From: Fragum whitleyi
Taxonomy: Eukaryota > Mollusca > Bivalvia > Cardiida > Cardiidae
NCBI GenBank assembly: GCA_948146395.1
Contig: OX411545.1
Coordinates: 24,135,526-24,199,525 of the forward strand
DNA length: 64,000 nt
Reading direction: 5' to 3'
Below the pieces are notes generated by a model that worked only from the letters and a program-made list of their open reading frames with translations, did not search any database and was not told the origin of the DNA. A program made the translations under genes and the position numbers. Positions 41,899-54,848 of the stretch are shown here, in pieces; position 1 is the first letter of the stretch; the number at the start of each line of letters is the position of its first letter.

Positions 41899-42142
41899 CT
41901 AAATTGTCATGCTGAAACTGGAATATTCCCGATTTAGTAGGAGATATAGATAAAGATCAGCCTGCACATAAGGGCAGTCTGATCTTAAGTCTTATACACA
42001 TGTATGTCTTTACGATGAAGAAGGGTTTAAATAATATATTTTCAAAAAATAAGCTGACTCACAATTAGGGCATCCAGTATTTTCAGCACTTTGATTTCAA
42101 TGGAATTTTACCAAGGATCTTATTCAACATGACAAGGGTTAA
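41899..42142. mobile_element. TTAA-flanked MITE, piggyBac-like, worn copy
   Basis: Right end AACATGACAAGGGTTAA is intact; left end has lost its TTAACCC. Confidence 0.6.
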
Positions 42143-42564
42143 TTTAACACCTTTCTTCTTTCAGCTTACTTCAAGGCAAAATCTCCAATTTCCAAAATGT
42201 TTTCTTTACTCAATAATTTAGGAGTTTCAAACACTGGATTTTGTGGGAGCATGTTAAGCTACTCAGAAGAATATATCATCATTATCCTAAGATATATGAC
42301 TACAGCCGTTAATTAATTTTCTTTCGCTGGACACAACAAATTGTCAATTAATTTCATTAATACTCGGATGAGTCTGATTTATTTCTTCTGCTAGAGAAAG
42401 TAAACATATTCAGTAGATTATACTCCCCATATTAGGATTTCTCATTTTTTTCTCAATAAAATGTGTGTTAAACATGCCATTGCTTTCCTAGCCAGTTTAA
42501 ATAAGAATAAGATCAAAATCTGCTTCTCCATGCAGTTTAATGCTTTTTTAAGCAGTAATTGAAC

Positions 42565-42812
42565 TTAACCCTTGTCACGCTGATCCCGGAATATTCCTGC
42601 TTCGGCAGGAGGTATGGACAAACATCAGCCTGCACATAAGTGCAGTCTGATCTTAGTCCATACAACCTGATTTTCCTTTTTAAACAAGGAAAGTTTCAGA
42701 AATTACATTTTCAAAATCAAATGCTGACTCACAATTAGGAAATACAGAGCTTTAAGCACTTTGATTTATATATAATTTTGCCAAAGTTTTATATTCAGCA
42801 TGACAAGGGCTT
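42565..42812. mobile_element. TTAA-flanked MITE, piggyBac-like, copy 4
   Basis: Left end TTAACCCTTGTCACGCTGAT; right end CAGCATGACAAGGGC with a mutated TTAA. Confidence 0.75.
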
Positions 42813-43230
42813 ATTATGGAATCTTAATTGTGCACCAAATCATGGCTTCCTTTTGAACTTTCACAATATCACAAAGTATAGAATGATGACGATTGAGGCT
42901 ATGTGTTGCATTTCTAACAGTTTTGCATGCAAACAGAGCAAATCCTTTGGTCAGCCTGTGCATGCGCAAAACTGACCAAAATCTTTACTATGCACTCTGT
43001 TGATTGTAAAGGTCGCAATACTTTTTTTTTTTAAATTAAATATTCAGAATTGAGAAAAACAATGACAAAACAAAACATCTGACCGAACAATTTCATAAAT
43101 TCGTGAGAGACCTGATAATTTACCAACATATTAAATCACATCATTATCAGACAGTATTTGCGTTCTTTTCTAATATAGGAATATATCCTTTTATGCACAT
43201 CAAAAATGTATCAAAGATATCATACACCTA

Positions 43231-43738
43231 TGTGACCCATCACGCGAATAGGGACCATCTGGGTAGCGCATAAAGTCTCAACCCCCTGTCAGACTGCTCG
43301 TACTGCGCAAACTGACTAGGGTGGAAACTTCTTTCAATGTGCTTATTTTCTGTATCTAGACTGATCAATCTACCTTCAAGTGAAAGAAATTTAAAAAATA
43401 CAACCTCTGGTTGACCTATGCTGGACCTAATCTCTTTTTAACCCTTGTCATGCTGAACCCGGAATATTCCTGCCTTGGCAGGAGCTATAGAGAAACATCA
43501 GCCTGCACATATGTGCAGTCTGATCTTCGTCTATACCACCTGTTTTTCCTTTTTTAGCCAGAAAAGTTTCAGAAAATGTATTTTCAAAATCAATTTCTGA
43601 CTCACAAGTAGGAAATACAGAGCTTTCAGCACTTTGATTTATATATAATTTTGCCAGGTTTTTTATTCAGCATGACAAGAGTTAAAACATTCATTTTTGG
43701 TAAGTTGTGAGATAGTCCCTTTCGTGTGACAGGTCACA
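43231..43738. mobile_element. MITE with TGTGACC terminal inverted repeats, host of a nested TTAA MITE
   Basis: Left end TGTGACCCATCACGCGAATA, right end GTGTGACAGGTCACA. It contains a complete piggyBac-like MITE at 43438-43685. Confidence 0.7.
43438..43685. mobile_element. TTAA-flanked MITE, piggyBac-like, copy 5 (nested)
   Basis: TTAACCCTTGTCATGCTGAA at left and CAGCATGACAAGAGTTAA at right, inserted inside the TGTGACC element. Confidence 0.8.
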
Positions 43739-43744
43739 TATATA

Positions 43745-46130
43745 TGATCTGTTATCCATGAAAACCTTTCTAATTGACATAATTTGGTAATTTCAGCTTT
43801 CTTACTCAGTTTATACAAAACAAACAATTTCATACTAATCAAGATTCAGAAAAACTTAAATCCCAAATTCAATGTGCATTAAAATTGGAAAAAGACTGCA
43901 AAATATTTTAAGAATCACGAAGAAAAAGATTTCTCTTTTTTTCTGCAATGTTTTCCCACTTTTATTTCCTTCAGTACAAAATCAAAGGCCTGAAAGGCCT
44001 GAATGCAGTCAGGACGGAACAATATTTGAGTATTGAAATATTTCAATTATAACAAATTCTCTAAAATCGAAGGCTAAAATCTACACTTCAGATCTTTGGC
44101 CTTCTATTCTGACCTTTCATTCCCAAATATTGCCTTATTCATGCTTAAAGCCCTTACTTTTGATGAAAAGGGCACTGCTTGGATGGCCAATGCTTTGCTT
44201 CAAGGTCAATATAAAAATAATAAGGGCTTAATTATTATTTCTTCCATCGTCATCCACCTTGATAATAGGGATAGCTCCTGTTATGGCTAATACTCATGCC
44301 GAGTTAACAGAAAATAGCTACAGACATAAAACCACCCCAAAAATTGCACTCGAGTCAACAAATCAACATATTGTTAACTATCTAACTCTGCTATTCTCTT
44401 TTTTTTATTCACAACAGACATGTCATAACGTTGGGTTGCTCACCATACTTAAGCCAGTAATATCTGTCAAGCAAGTAGGTGAGAAAACCCCGATTTTCTT
44501 TGGTTTTTAAATCGGCAAAAGTCACTTGTTCGTCTGCTGAAATTTCAGAGGGACAGACTGATTTTCGGTGATTGTGTATTATGGACGTGGACCCTGTGAA
44601 ATTGGCCCGGGTTCATTAGAATCTATTTCTATATTTACTTTTGCCTTATTTTCGGGAGACCCGGCGAAAAGGTTATAAATTGTCTTTGATCGCCTATAAT
44701 CTTGATCTATTTCGTAGGAAAGGAATGTTAACATAGAATGGTTCCCGATTTATTTGATTTACGATAATACAGCGCCGATTATCATAACGCTGTGCGGGGT
44801 ACCATGAAGATTTTTATTTGGGAATAGGCCAAAACGGCAGGTCGTCGCGGAAGTCCGATATTCGTCGATGTCGTATTTTAAGATTCGGCGCGACGTAGGG
44901 CCCATCCTTTTGATTTTTATTCGCAGGCTACAGCTTTTTAGTTCTTATCGCGCGGCCTTGGCAGATCCCTAACACCGGATTTTAAAATAAACGATAAACC
45001 TACCTGAGTAAGGGAAGTAACTCCAAAAGACGAGTCCCTTTAAAAAACGGTCGCTGACTACTTTCGATTTCGTGTTTACTTTTCGGCGCCGTTCAAAATC
45101 TTTTTTCCCCTGACTTTTGATGTCCAAATTCGTAATTCGGAAATATGGCTTTGAAATCGGAATTGTTCACAAAAAATATAGGCAGCTGGCATTCAGTCTG
45201 ATATTATTTTCGCGGTCTATTAATCATGAATGGGTTTACTTTTTCACGCTCATGGATTTATTCGAATTCGGTGTTGTGAGAATCCGATTGCCGGCGACCA
45301 CTATATGCAAGTCAGACTTTCAGTCTGACTGCATAAAAACAGTTTGGTACAATAATTGTTTCATAAACAGGTCCAAAGAATCTAATTCTTTTAGAAATAA
45401 TGTATTTTTCTTGATTTATGAATACTGTAATAAACTTTTAATTTTTTCAAAATTGGAGTTTTAAGTCTATGACCAATTTAATTTTCATTTGGGATGGGTT
45501 TTTCCTGGATAACAGGTCATATCAAATCAAGTTCATGAAAAACAGCAATGTCTTCTTATGATTGCTAGCCTATGTTGTTTACAAAACATATATATATATA
45601 TAACTTTTATTTTTATACCCATAATCGATGATGCAAAAGTTCTATATCTGTATGTTTAATATATCTCATAATGAGGTACATTAAGTTTCCTTTGAACACC
45701 ATTACCTTTGAAGATAGTCAGAGGAATTAACCTTTTCTTCAAAATAGAGAAAAAATGATAAGTTCTTTGTATCATGCTCATTAAAAAAAGTTGACTCCAT
45801 ACAATAAGTTTTCCTTTTTAGTTGTAATGTGGAACTGCATTTGATAATAGATTGTTAAAACTATTTAATGTATGATTATTGCCCACACAATTTTCACAAG
45901 TTTAAAAGCAAGAACAATTTGTAGCTAATTATCACAGAAAAATCAATGCAATTCACCTGGTAAAAAGCTACATTACTGCCAAGTGCAAATGACTTAGCAG
46001 GGTTTGAGTCTGACTGCAACAAAATACTGGGTCCAAATGACTCAGTGAGAGGGATCTTAAGGGTCCTGTCTTAATGTTTGGTGGTACATGTACCTACTTT
46101 AGATGTAGAATATTTCGCTTAAGCAAAGAT
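43745..46130. other. Non-coding stretch with a CpG-richer patch
   Basis: 44500-45100 is richer in CG than its surroundings and includes ATTATCATAACGCTGTGCGG, a phrase with an inverted relative at 13668, so a transposon remnant is more likely than a promoter. A perfect small hairpin AGTCAGACT-TTC-AGTCTGACT lies near 45310. No gene is supported. Confidence 0.35.
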
Positions 46131-46149
46131 CCTGTTTCAACAAACTTGG

Positions 46150-46652
46150 GGGTTTTGTGAATTTACAGAGCTTTTCCTCTTTCACAGTTCTTCATAGAAC
46201 AAATACACAACTGATTCAAAAATTTGTGCATTTTCTGATATTAAAGAATAGCACATGGGTATAGCACTAACAACTCTTTTCAAAAAATTTATAACCTTAT
46301 AGTTTTATGCGGCAAGGTAAGTGACAGAACCAGTCTATTTATATCCAGTTTATAAATTCAAATTGTTATTTTTCATGTAAAATGTTTTCACTTTCCGCAT
46401 ATATCGATATGAAGTTTCCCAATTGACAAATACTTGACCTTTGATAGAAAGGTACAAACAGGTGGAATTGCATGCTTAAAAAGTTGGCTCAAAATTTAAG
46501 AATAATCTTTTAGGAATTAGTAGTTGCTTTATTTTTTCAGAATGAAATTCCGCTTAATTCAGAAATATCTTATTTTCCTTGCCTTACCAGATCAAATCTT
46601 ATTATTGTAGAGTTTTCTACACGATGAAGTAATAATTTTCGATTCATTTAAC
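46150..46652. mobile_element. Truncated copy of the AAGGCTGCTCTTTCACAG element
   Basis: Shares CTCTTTCACAGTTCTTCATAG and later phrases with the complete element at 50262-50798; the right end is missing where the next element begins. Confidence 0.6.
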
Positions 46653-47300
46653 AAACAAGAGGACCATCACCATGATGGTCCTATATCGCTCACCTTGTCT
46701 CTTTGACTCCTCCAATTAGCAAAATTAAATGCTTAAAAGGTCATTAAATGATCTTAAATTTTTCAAAGAAGACATTATTCTATTCCTATGATCCCTGCAT
46801 AAGTTTCTAGCCTTTTCTAAACAAGTTTCTTGTGAACCGGCAAACATTTTATTCAAGTTTCATGAAGATTAAACCAGATTTGTTGCCTATAGAGACTAGA
46901 GTGTACACAAGAATATTGTCATTAAGGTCCCCTTTCCTATATGGCATGGATCCTTCCCATTTTCAAATGGATTCATCCTTGAGACCTGAGCAATATGCTG
47001 ACCAAGTTTCATGAGAATTGGGCCATAATTTTGGCCTCTAGAGTGTAAACAATCAAATTGACTTCAAGGCCCCTTTTCCAGTGATATAGCATGGATCCTT
47101 ACCTTTTTCAATAGGGTTCATCCTTGTGACCTGGCCAACATTCCAACCAAGTTTCATAAAGATTGGACCAAATTTGTGGCCTCTAGAGTGTAAACACTTC
47201 AATTGTTGACGCTGGACGCCGGCCAACAGACGATGCACGACGGACATTAATGATCACATAAGCTCACCTTGAGCACAATGTGCTCAGGTGAGCTAAAAAA
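46653..47300. mobile_element. Non-autonomous element with complementary ends (CTCACCTGAG family)
   Basis: Starts ACAAGAGGACCATCACCATGA with a perfect 5' hairpin GACCATCACCATGATGGTC, then GCTCACCT (46688-46695). It ends AGGTGAGC (47286-47293) and an A-run. Three internal ~130-bp repeats start near GGCCCCTTTTCC. Confidence 0.75.
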
Positions 47301-47492
47301 TTCAAAAAAACAACTTTAAAACAGTCTTCAATCCTTTTCTGAAGTTGATCCCAAGAGGGTCTTCTGGACCCACATCAGACAGCTTTGAGGGTCCTCAGGC
47401 TCCTTATTTGTGAGACTTAGACTCACAAAACCTGCATCCCTTAAAACTCTGCCTTAATTAGTTCCTGTGAATGATAGATTTTTATCTAATTT

Positions 47493-47541
47493 GGAATGAA
47501 TGAATAAATGAATGAATGAATAAATAAATGAATGAATGAAT
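47493..47541. repeat. (AATG)n microsatellite
   Basis: Run of AATGAATGAATAAATG units. Confidence 0.85.
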
Positions 47542-47814
47542 GGTGTATTATGTCCCATCAACAACTCGGGTCAAGTTAGGTGGAAAACAGAATTACTTTT
47601 AAGCGAATTCGGTACAACAAAAGGTTATAAAGTTTGTCATTCAAATGACAGTGACAAGATTACATTGTAGCAAAAGTTTTATAAAATAACAATAGTAGAT
47701 GCCCCAGTTATCTAATTTGGGTCAGCGCCAGAAATTTCCAACAAATTCATACATGCATGATAGCGAAACATTTAGCTGCCTGGAGGGCCTCACTGTGATT
47801 TAAATCTAACTAGA

Positions 47815-48091
47815 TCTTTGGCATAAAGCAGACTAATACCCCCAACCATGCAGCACTTTCTAATGTAAACTGTATTAGGACATAGTTCAATTGTGACCTT
47901 GACCTTTGTGACCAAAAAACTATGGTGCACCTCCTTATGTCATGGGTAACAATTGTTTGAAATTTCATGATTCTAGGCCACTTTGTTCTTGTGTTAGAGT
48001 CTGGAAAGGAAAAAGGTCTACAGACGGACAAACAGATGGGGTGAAATCAATATACCCCATCTACTCCATAAGTGGGGCGGTATAATTAAAA
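47815..48091. mobile_element. Short element with ATACCCCC / GGGGCGGTAT ends
   Basis: 5' ACTAATACCCCCAACC and 3' AGTGGGGCGGTATAAT are approximate complements. Fragments of the same family are at 318-430 and 37261. Confidence 0.55.
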
Positions 48092-48109
48092 TATTAAACC
48101 TCCATTGTG

Positions 48110-49390
48110 GCAGTTAATATGTGAAATAACTATGAAAATGAGCCAAGAGCATATAGAAGTGCTGATTTTGATATTGTGAAAATGATGTCATAATGATAAT
48201 GCTATGACGTCATTTTACAAACCGTCTTATATGTTATGTGGATCATTTTGATAAAGCATTTTCAAGAATGTTGTGGATTAATCAGAAAATTTCTGGTATT
48301 GTTATATAGAATATCAAATTTGTGTTCCTAAAATACCAAATCTATTAATCTTGTCATCCAAAACAGAAAACTAGAAAGCCATGAATGGCTTGAGTCGCTC
48401 CACAGGCTTGAATTTCTTATAATAGCAAATAAAAGTTTTGACTAGATTTTCAGATATTTTGGGTTCTACTGATGTTGAAATGATTTTCAAAATCTTCACT
48501 ATATAACATATAGAGAAATGGCCTCCGCCCATAAGAAACATATTTTTCATCTGATCACAATAATTTTTTGTAGACTGATAAAGGGTCATCTAAGGATCAT
48601 TCATTCAAAATTTGGTTGATATCTATATCTATAACATATAGAGAAATGACCTCTGCCCATAAAATACATATTTTTCATCCGATCACAATAATTTTTGCTA
48701 GACTGATAAAGGGTCACTCAATGATCATTCCAGTGAAATTTGGTTGATATCCATGAATATATAGAGAAATGACCTCCGCCCATAAAAAACATATTTTTCA
48801 TCCGATCACAATAAAGTTTTGTAGACTAATAAAGGGTCATCTAAGGATCATTCATGTAAAATTTGGTTGATATCTATCAGTTAGATTCTGAGAAAATGAT
48901 TTTCAAATTTTCCACTATATAACATATAGAGAAATGACCTCCGCCCATAAAATACCTATTTTATCATCAGATCACAATTATTTTTTGTAGACTGATAAAG
49001 GGTCACCCAAGGATCCTTCATGTAAAATTTAATTGGTATCCATCAAATAGAACCAGAGAAAAGTCACTTTTTACCATATTTGGAAATTAGCCATGCCCAT
49101 TAAATCCATGTTTTTCATCAGATCAAAATTTCTTGAACAATCTTGAAAGAGGGTCATCCAAGGATCATTCCTGTGAAGTTTGGATGAAATTCATCCATTA
49201 GTTTCTGAGGAGAAAATTTTTAAAGAAAAAGTTTACGACTGGATGCACGGACGCACATATAGACGGACGCACAACGGACACAACGCCATGACAATAGCCC
49301 CAGTGGCTTTCAGCCAGTTGAGCTAAAAACTTGGCAAGGCCTTGTTTTATTTTTTTTTAAAGATGACTTGTTTAATAATATATCATATTT
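48110..49390. mobile_element. Diverged TTATAATATGACC-type element, split by a later insertion
   Basis: 48300-48370 (TTATATAGAATATCAAATTTG ... GTCATCCAAAACAG) and 49331-49390 (GGCAAGGCCTTGTTTTAT ... GATGACTTG) are the two halves of the hairpin-bearing end found intact at 58150-58280. The GCTCCAC element at 48371-49329 lies between, with an AAACT repeat at the two joints. Confidence 0.65.
48371..49329. mobile_element. Non-autonomous element with complementary ends (GCTCCAC family), copy 3
   Basis: Starts ACTAGAAAGCCATGAATGGC, 5' box GCTCCACAGGCT; ends CAGCCAGTTGAGCTAAAA, where one base of the box is mutated. Internal ~165-bp repeats as at 22149. Confidence 0.75.
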
Positions 49391-49613
49391 CTCCTAATGT
49401 GATCCAATTTCAAAGAAGTTGCAGTTGATGAAATTGAATAGAAAATTATTATCATTTTTTTTTTGTTTGAAAAATCAAAATACTGTGGACAATGTAGAAA
49501 TTATTTGTACCGAGCTTCCAAAAGATTTAAATTCTTCAGGGCTTCAAAAGTGGGATTTGGCAGAAATGGGTTAAATGAGCTGATTCCGAACAGAATGTAG
49601 AAAGTCATATTGA

Positions 49614-49684
49614 TGGGTCAGTGCAACACTATTGTAAGCGCCTATATATTCATAGGCACTTACAATGGTGTTGCCTTGGCCCCT
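49614..49684. repeat. Short palindrome, subfamily B, copy 4
   Basis: GGGTCAGTGCAACACTATTG at the left; GGCACTTACAATGGTGTTGC at the right, with a few mismatches. Confidence 0.8.
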
Positions 49685-49689
49685 TGATA

Positions 49690-50261
49690 TACCCTTAAAG
49701 ACCTCCCTGTCTTGTTTTTTCCTTGCTGTCTAATATAGTGCTACCTGTGCTTGTTAATTACATTATATTTAAGCAGGTACAGGAAACCTTTGTCACATAA
49801 CAGCCATCCATTATAGGAATAACAAGTCAGTTAATGTCCACTTACGTTCTTCATTATCAATAGAACAGACAACATTTTACAGGAATAGTTCCTAATAAGG
49901 TATATCAAACATTTTATTATTTAATCTATTTTTTTAAACCTTTTGAAACACAATTTGCATTGTTTTGTTTTATGATTATTTTTATATCTACATGTATAAT
50001 TGGACAGTCAGAATTAAGAATTTTTTTTATTCTAATTTTTAGATTTTCTACTAATCCATGTGCACTCATTTTAAAATTTTGAAAATCTAGCTTCTTTCTT
50101 TTTAAATTAGTATTCAAATTACTTGAATAACAATAATATTAATGTTTACACAATTTCACCAGTTTTATTCACCTTTTTAATACTATTTTATTTTTCCCTT
50201 GAAACTTTATTTTGGATGAAATTTCATTCATATTTAAACCATTACCATTTCTTTAACAATC
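49690..50261. other. Intergenic AT-rich sequence, nothing recognised
   Basis: No exon, hairpin or terminal repeat could be supported. Confidence 0.35.
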
Positions 50262-50798
50262 TTAAGGCTGCTCTTTCACAGTTCTTCATAGAATTAATAC
50301 AAAATTGGTTCTTAGATTAGGAAATTTGTGCATTTTCCGATGTTTAAGAATCACACATGGGTATGGCATTTAAACAACTAATTTCAAAAAAAATTGTGAA
50401 TTGAATGTTCGAAGCGACAAGGTCAGTGACTGAACCAGTTTATTTAGATCCAGTCTACAAATTACAAAATTGTTATTTTTCATGTATAATGTTTCATTAT
50501 TCACATGTATCGATATGAAATTTCCCAATTGGCAAATACTTCGACCTTGATCTTTGATGGAATGGGACAAACAGGCGGAATAGCATGCTTATACAGTTGA
50601 TTCAAAATTTAAGTAATGTTTTAGGCATTAGTAGTCGCTTTATTTTTTCAGATAAAATTCTGGTAAAATCAGTCTTTATTTTCCTTGCCTTACCATATTG
50701 AAACTTATCATTGTAGAGTTTTCTACACAATGAAGTCATAATTTCCGATTGATTTTACAAAAATTGCGTTTTCCCAAACTGTGAAAGAGCAGCTTTAA
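50262..50798. mobile_element. 537-bp TTAA-flanked element, GCTGCTCTTTCACAGTT ends
   Basis: Left TTAAGGCTGCTCTTTCACAG and right CTGTGAAAGAGCAGCTTTAA are near-perfect inverted repeats with TTAA at both edges. No coding inside. Confidence 0.8.
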
Positions 50799-50939
50799 GA
50801 CTTGAGATGTTTCGTGATTTACCAACTATTCATTTGGAAGGATTACTTTTTTATGTTTACAAAAGGAATATCTTATCCGAAGTTGATGGAACTTGTGGCT
50901 AAAATCCTCTTGCTAATGTCTTAAATTAATTAGTATTTG

Positions 50940-51012
50940 ATGGATCAGCAAAAAACAGTTGTAACTGCCTATAAACATATAGGCAGTTACAACTGTTTTG
51001 CTGCTGAGCCAT
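50940..51012. repeat. Short palindrome, subfamily A, copy 4
   Basis: Arms AACAGTTGTAACTGCCTATA and TATAGGCAGTTACAACTGTT are perfect complements over 20 bases. Confidence 0.9.
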
Positions 51013-51183
51013 TTATATCATGTATAAGTGTGATTTGGATTGATAAAAGGCATAAATTATATGCTTAATCTAAAGAACATGGATGATCCTGCATTACATA
51101 GAAGCATCAACACCTACTGCTTTTCATTTCTTTTTTTTCTTTACAGATACAATTTAAAAATCAACCTTTTCATTATTGGTTCC

Positions 51184-51412
51184 TTAACCCTTTCCTGTTT
51201 TACAAAATTTTTGACCTGTCCAAATTCAAAGGTTTTGCAGACGAAAATTTAAAGAGGATTTAATTTGAAAAATAACCATTCGGTAGGGTAGAAAGCATTG
51301 TGGAAAAATAAGAAATTGCTTGTCATAAGCAATTTCTTCTTTTTACATAATGTTTTCTCCATCATAAAATCACAGGCACGTAAAAAGCAGGGATTAAACA
51401 GCAAAGGGTTAA
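51184..51412. mobile_element. 229-bp TTAA-flanked MITE with GAAATTGCTTGT hairpin
   Basis: TTAACCCTTTCCTG at left and AAAGGGTTAA at right, with the central hairpin AGAAATTGCTTGTCATAAGC and its partner. Confidence 0.75.
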
Positions 51413-51710
51413 ACTTTATCTTCAATTTTGGCTTTTTTTCATTCCCGAGGATTCGCTTGATGCTTTAATCCCCAATTTGCTATTCCCTATTTTTGACTTG
51501 GGACATAATATAATTATGTAAATGAGACACGTGAAACAGAAACATCAGGGTAGTGTGTAAAGTGTTCTCATAAATTTTCTTAATTAAGATTGATTAAATT
51601 ACTTTTCTGTGAAATGCCACCTCTGGTTGACCAGTACTGGTACCAATCACTTTTTTCAAAACTTAAGTTCCTGCAGTTCCTATGTGGTCCCTTTTCATTA
51701 GGGGTCCATG

Positions 51711-52465
51711 ACATTTCTTCGAAAGACAATTCGTCAAATACGACATATTTCAAATATGACATTTGATTGAGGTGACATTCTGTCGCAGATATTTTGTCAA
51801 AAACTAAAAATGACGAAATAAATTTCGAACCAATTGTCATATCTACATTTAACTACAAACATCAACGCATAGTCAAAGTTTGGTTCAGATTTCTTATTAA
51901 AAGGGATTGATTTATCCTTAGTACTTAAACAAAAAACTAAAGGTTCATTTAATCTTTATCAGCTTCACTGGACAAGGACCAGCGGGTCTATTTTCATAGC
52001 CTGGTTTCTGTTGCAAGCGTGTCCTTATGTGCATCTTACTTTTTTCTTATAAGACTTTTTCTAACCATTTCAACAAAATTTCACAGGAATGATCCTTGGG
52101 ACATGTTTTTTCAGATTTCTTTGTTAAATTTTGATCTGGCTGATAACATGGGTGCTACAGGCTGTCGCTTCACCGAAATTGGTCCCAAATGATGAAATAT
52201 AAAAAAAAACTTCTATTCAACAAAACTTACCAGGAAAAATGCTCAGGAAATAGTTTGTTTCAGACAAACCACACAAACTTTGTAATATTGACCAAACATG
52301 TACACCCTATATTTCAGTTCAAATCAAGTTGTTTTGGGGAAAATCTTTTTTTTTTTAAAAAATTCAAAAATAATTTGACGAAAATAAATTCTATGAAACA
52401 TCGGACTCGACCATATATCATTTCTACCAAATGTCGTTTTTGACAAATTGTCTTCTGACGAAATG
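51711..52465. mobile_element. ~755-bp element with ACATTTCKTCRAAAGACAAT terminal inverted repeats
   Basis: Left ACATTTCTTCGAAAGACAAT matches the complement of the right end (ACATTTCGTCAGAAGACAAT) and continues inward (TCGTCAAATACGACA / TTGTCAAAAACGACA). It interrupts a TGTGACC-type MITE whose right end (TCATGTGACGGGTCAG) follows at 52476. Confidence 0.7.
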
Positions 52466-52828
52466 TTGTTCACCGTTTCATGTGACGGGTCAGATGTTTA
52501 TTTGTGTGTGAATCTAGCTGCTATATCTTTGCCATTCATTATTTTCATCAGCAACAAAGCACTAAAATTGTCACAATACATCAAATCATATACTTCTAAC
52601 CATCCATGGTCATATATTCATGTGCTTATTTTTTGTTATAGATTGCATGAGCACTATACTGTTCTACCCTTTTGACATAATTAGATCTAAAACAAGTTTA
52701 TTGCTTCATAAAGAGTAATTTCGGCAATTTTTAAAGGACCTATGATCATTGAATAACTTGAGAGTTCAATGCACTTAGAGCGCATTAACTTTCGTATAAT
52801 ACAATAAACAGAAACATGAGAAGTGTCT

Positions 52829-53133
52829 TGTGTGTGTGTATTTCCGTTTATTTATCCTCACTACCATAGCACATGCCCATATGAGCGCCACCCCCAGAAG
52901 ATGGTTAGTTGTTACGGGGGATAGTGCAAGGATACATGACAAAACTACTGCCGAGATCCCCCATGGTTCTTTAATGTGCTTGGTGTAAAGCACTGTCTCA
53001 CGGGGCCTTGGTTTGACGTCTCAGCCGAAAGACAATTAGTTTATTAGTGCGCAAGCCCTGGTTTGAACCCACACCGTCGAACTTCAATGGTTTTGAAAAC
53101 TGGTGCACTACCTACTGAGCTAATCGAGTACTG
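52829..53133 (-). mobile_element. Second tRNA-derived SINE family
   Basis: On the minus strand: A box TTAGCTCAGTAGGTAGTGC, B box GGTTCAAACC, then a conserved core (TTTGACGTCTCAGCCGAAAG and CCCCCATGGTTCTTTAA on the plus strand). The core resembles SINE cores shared among marine invertebrates; I do not assign a named domain. Confidence 0.7.
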
Positions 53134-53515
53134 TCTTGCACCTATACTCTCCAATAGTAAAGAATTATGGCACGTGTCTGCCAGACCATAACCTTGTTAG
53201 TCCAGGAAAAATGAGGTTAGATGTGACAACAAAGCTGTAGGAACATTAATGGTCGCATGCGAAGGAAACATTGTTGTGGACAACAAATAGACAATAAGTG
53301 AAAACTATTGTACAATGTCTACTATAAAACAGTTCTAATGTTTGATGCTAATTTTGTTTGGATAATTTAATATTATTTTGTCCTTTGTCATTTGGATTTT
53401 TGTAGATTTTTGTAGATTTCTTTAATGCAAAATATCAAGAAAATATCTCACTCTAAAGGTTTATTACTTGATTGATCTAAATCAATTTTTATTGCTCAAT
53501 GTTTTAATCATTTTG

Positions 53516-53585
53516 GGGGTCAGTGAAATACTATTGTAAGTATCTATAAATATATAGTCACTTACAATAGTATTGCACTGAACCC
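53516..53585. repeat. Short palindrome, subfamily B, copy 5
   Basis: GGGTCAGTGAAATACTATTG and CAATAGTATTGCACTGAACC arms around TATAAATATATAG. Confidence 0.8.
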
Positions 53586-53589
53586 TTGA

Positions 53590-54848
53590 TTTGACCTTGA
53601 GCTATGACCCTGGAGCTATCTGAAAATTATTTCTAAATTTAACATCTTCTAATGATGGAAAAAAAACATGCCAAGTTTTCATGAAATACATCAATAGATG
53701 TGGGTGAATTTGCCCAGATAAAATTGGATATATTTACTCTTCTTTTGACAAAAATGTTAATGGTAATTGACATTAATATCCCAATGTTATTATTCATTTT
53801 ATTTAACTGTTTTTTTTTGTGTAGACTAGTTTATTTTTCTTTCTTTTATTTTTTGTCAAAATTAGAGAATGAAGAAGTTGAGCCAATATGTTACATAACA
53901 GTGGGGCATGTTAAAAAATGGTACCATCAATATCCAATTTAATTGGTTTTCCAATGTCCATCACCTAGTTTGTTTATTCTCCACTTGAACTACGTGTGAA
54001 ACACAAGGAAATCAGTTTATCCTGCTTACTTTAAAAGCAAAATCATGATATAATAATTCACACAAACTGAAAACCGTTAATAGCAGATTAAATGCTGAAC
54101 AATGGATCAAAGGATATTCTTCAGCACCACACTCAGTCTTCCTTCAACTATAAGTTTTTTTTATAATAAATAGAGTGAAAGTAACATCATTTGAAACCTG
54201 GGATAATATTAAATTCTTAATATATTCTGTAGTTGATAATTTTCTACTCTGTTAAAATTTCATTTATCTGTGATTTTTGATGAATTATTTTTGTAAGTAT
54301 GCATTTTCATTATATGCTTTTTTCATAGCACAATTTTGATTTTCTACTATGGCAAAAAAAAATATTGGTGCTTTAGAACAAATTGTTTTTGTAAGTATGT
54401 ATATGTATTTTCTTACTGTATTTGATTTTTTTCGTTACCAGAAACAAACTCTTAATTTTCTAATCTGGCAAGATAATATAGGTACTTTTTAACAAATCAT
54501 TTTTGTAAGAAAGTATTTTCTTACTGTATTTGCTTTTTCATTAACAGATAGACACTTCAAATTAGTATATGTAACCCATTTTGTCCTTTTTGCAGTTGAA
54601 TTTGAAATTTGAATCTTATAAACTGCTAGTTCTTTTAACATATTAAAATGTCTGGCATAACAAAATCCTTTCCAAAAAATTAAAAGAAGTAATTCAGCAG
54701 GAGCTGCACTGTCTAATCTGGGTCTTCCCCATGTACACTTTGTATAGCTGCTAACTTTAATTTTCTATATACCAAGGGCGAGTAGAGCTTCATTTATATT
54801 CAAGATTGTTGAAAAATGACTGGATCTTTTTTAAATTTTATTATTCAG
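53590..54848. other. Upstream region of the receptor gene
   Basis: AT-rich sequence with repeated TTTTTGTAAGTATGTAT / TTTTCTTACTGTATTTG phrases at 54290, 54395 and 54515. The receptor's 5' untranslated exon and promoter should lie here or further left, but I cannot place them. Confidence 0.35.

Noticed and set aside
44500..45100. CpG-richer patch considered as the promoter or first exon of the saposin-like gene
   Set aside because: It shares phrases in inverted orientation with 13640-13700 and near 14032, so a transposon remnant is the simpler explanation; no signal peptide is encoded.
45117..45464. 115-codon frame on the plus strand
   Set aside because: Composition like surrounding non-coding DNA; no motif and no neighbouring exons.
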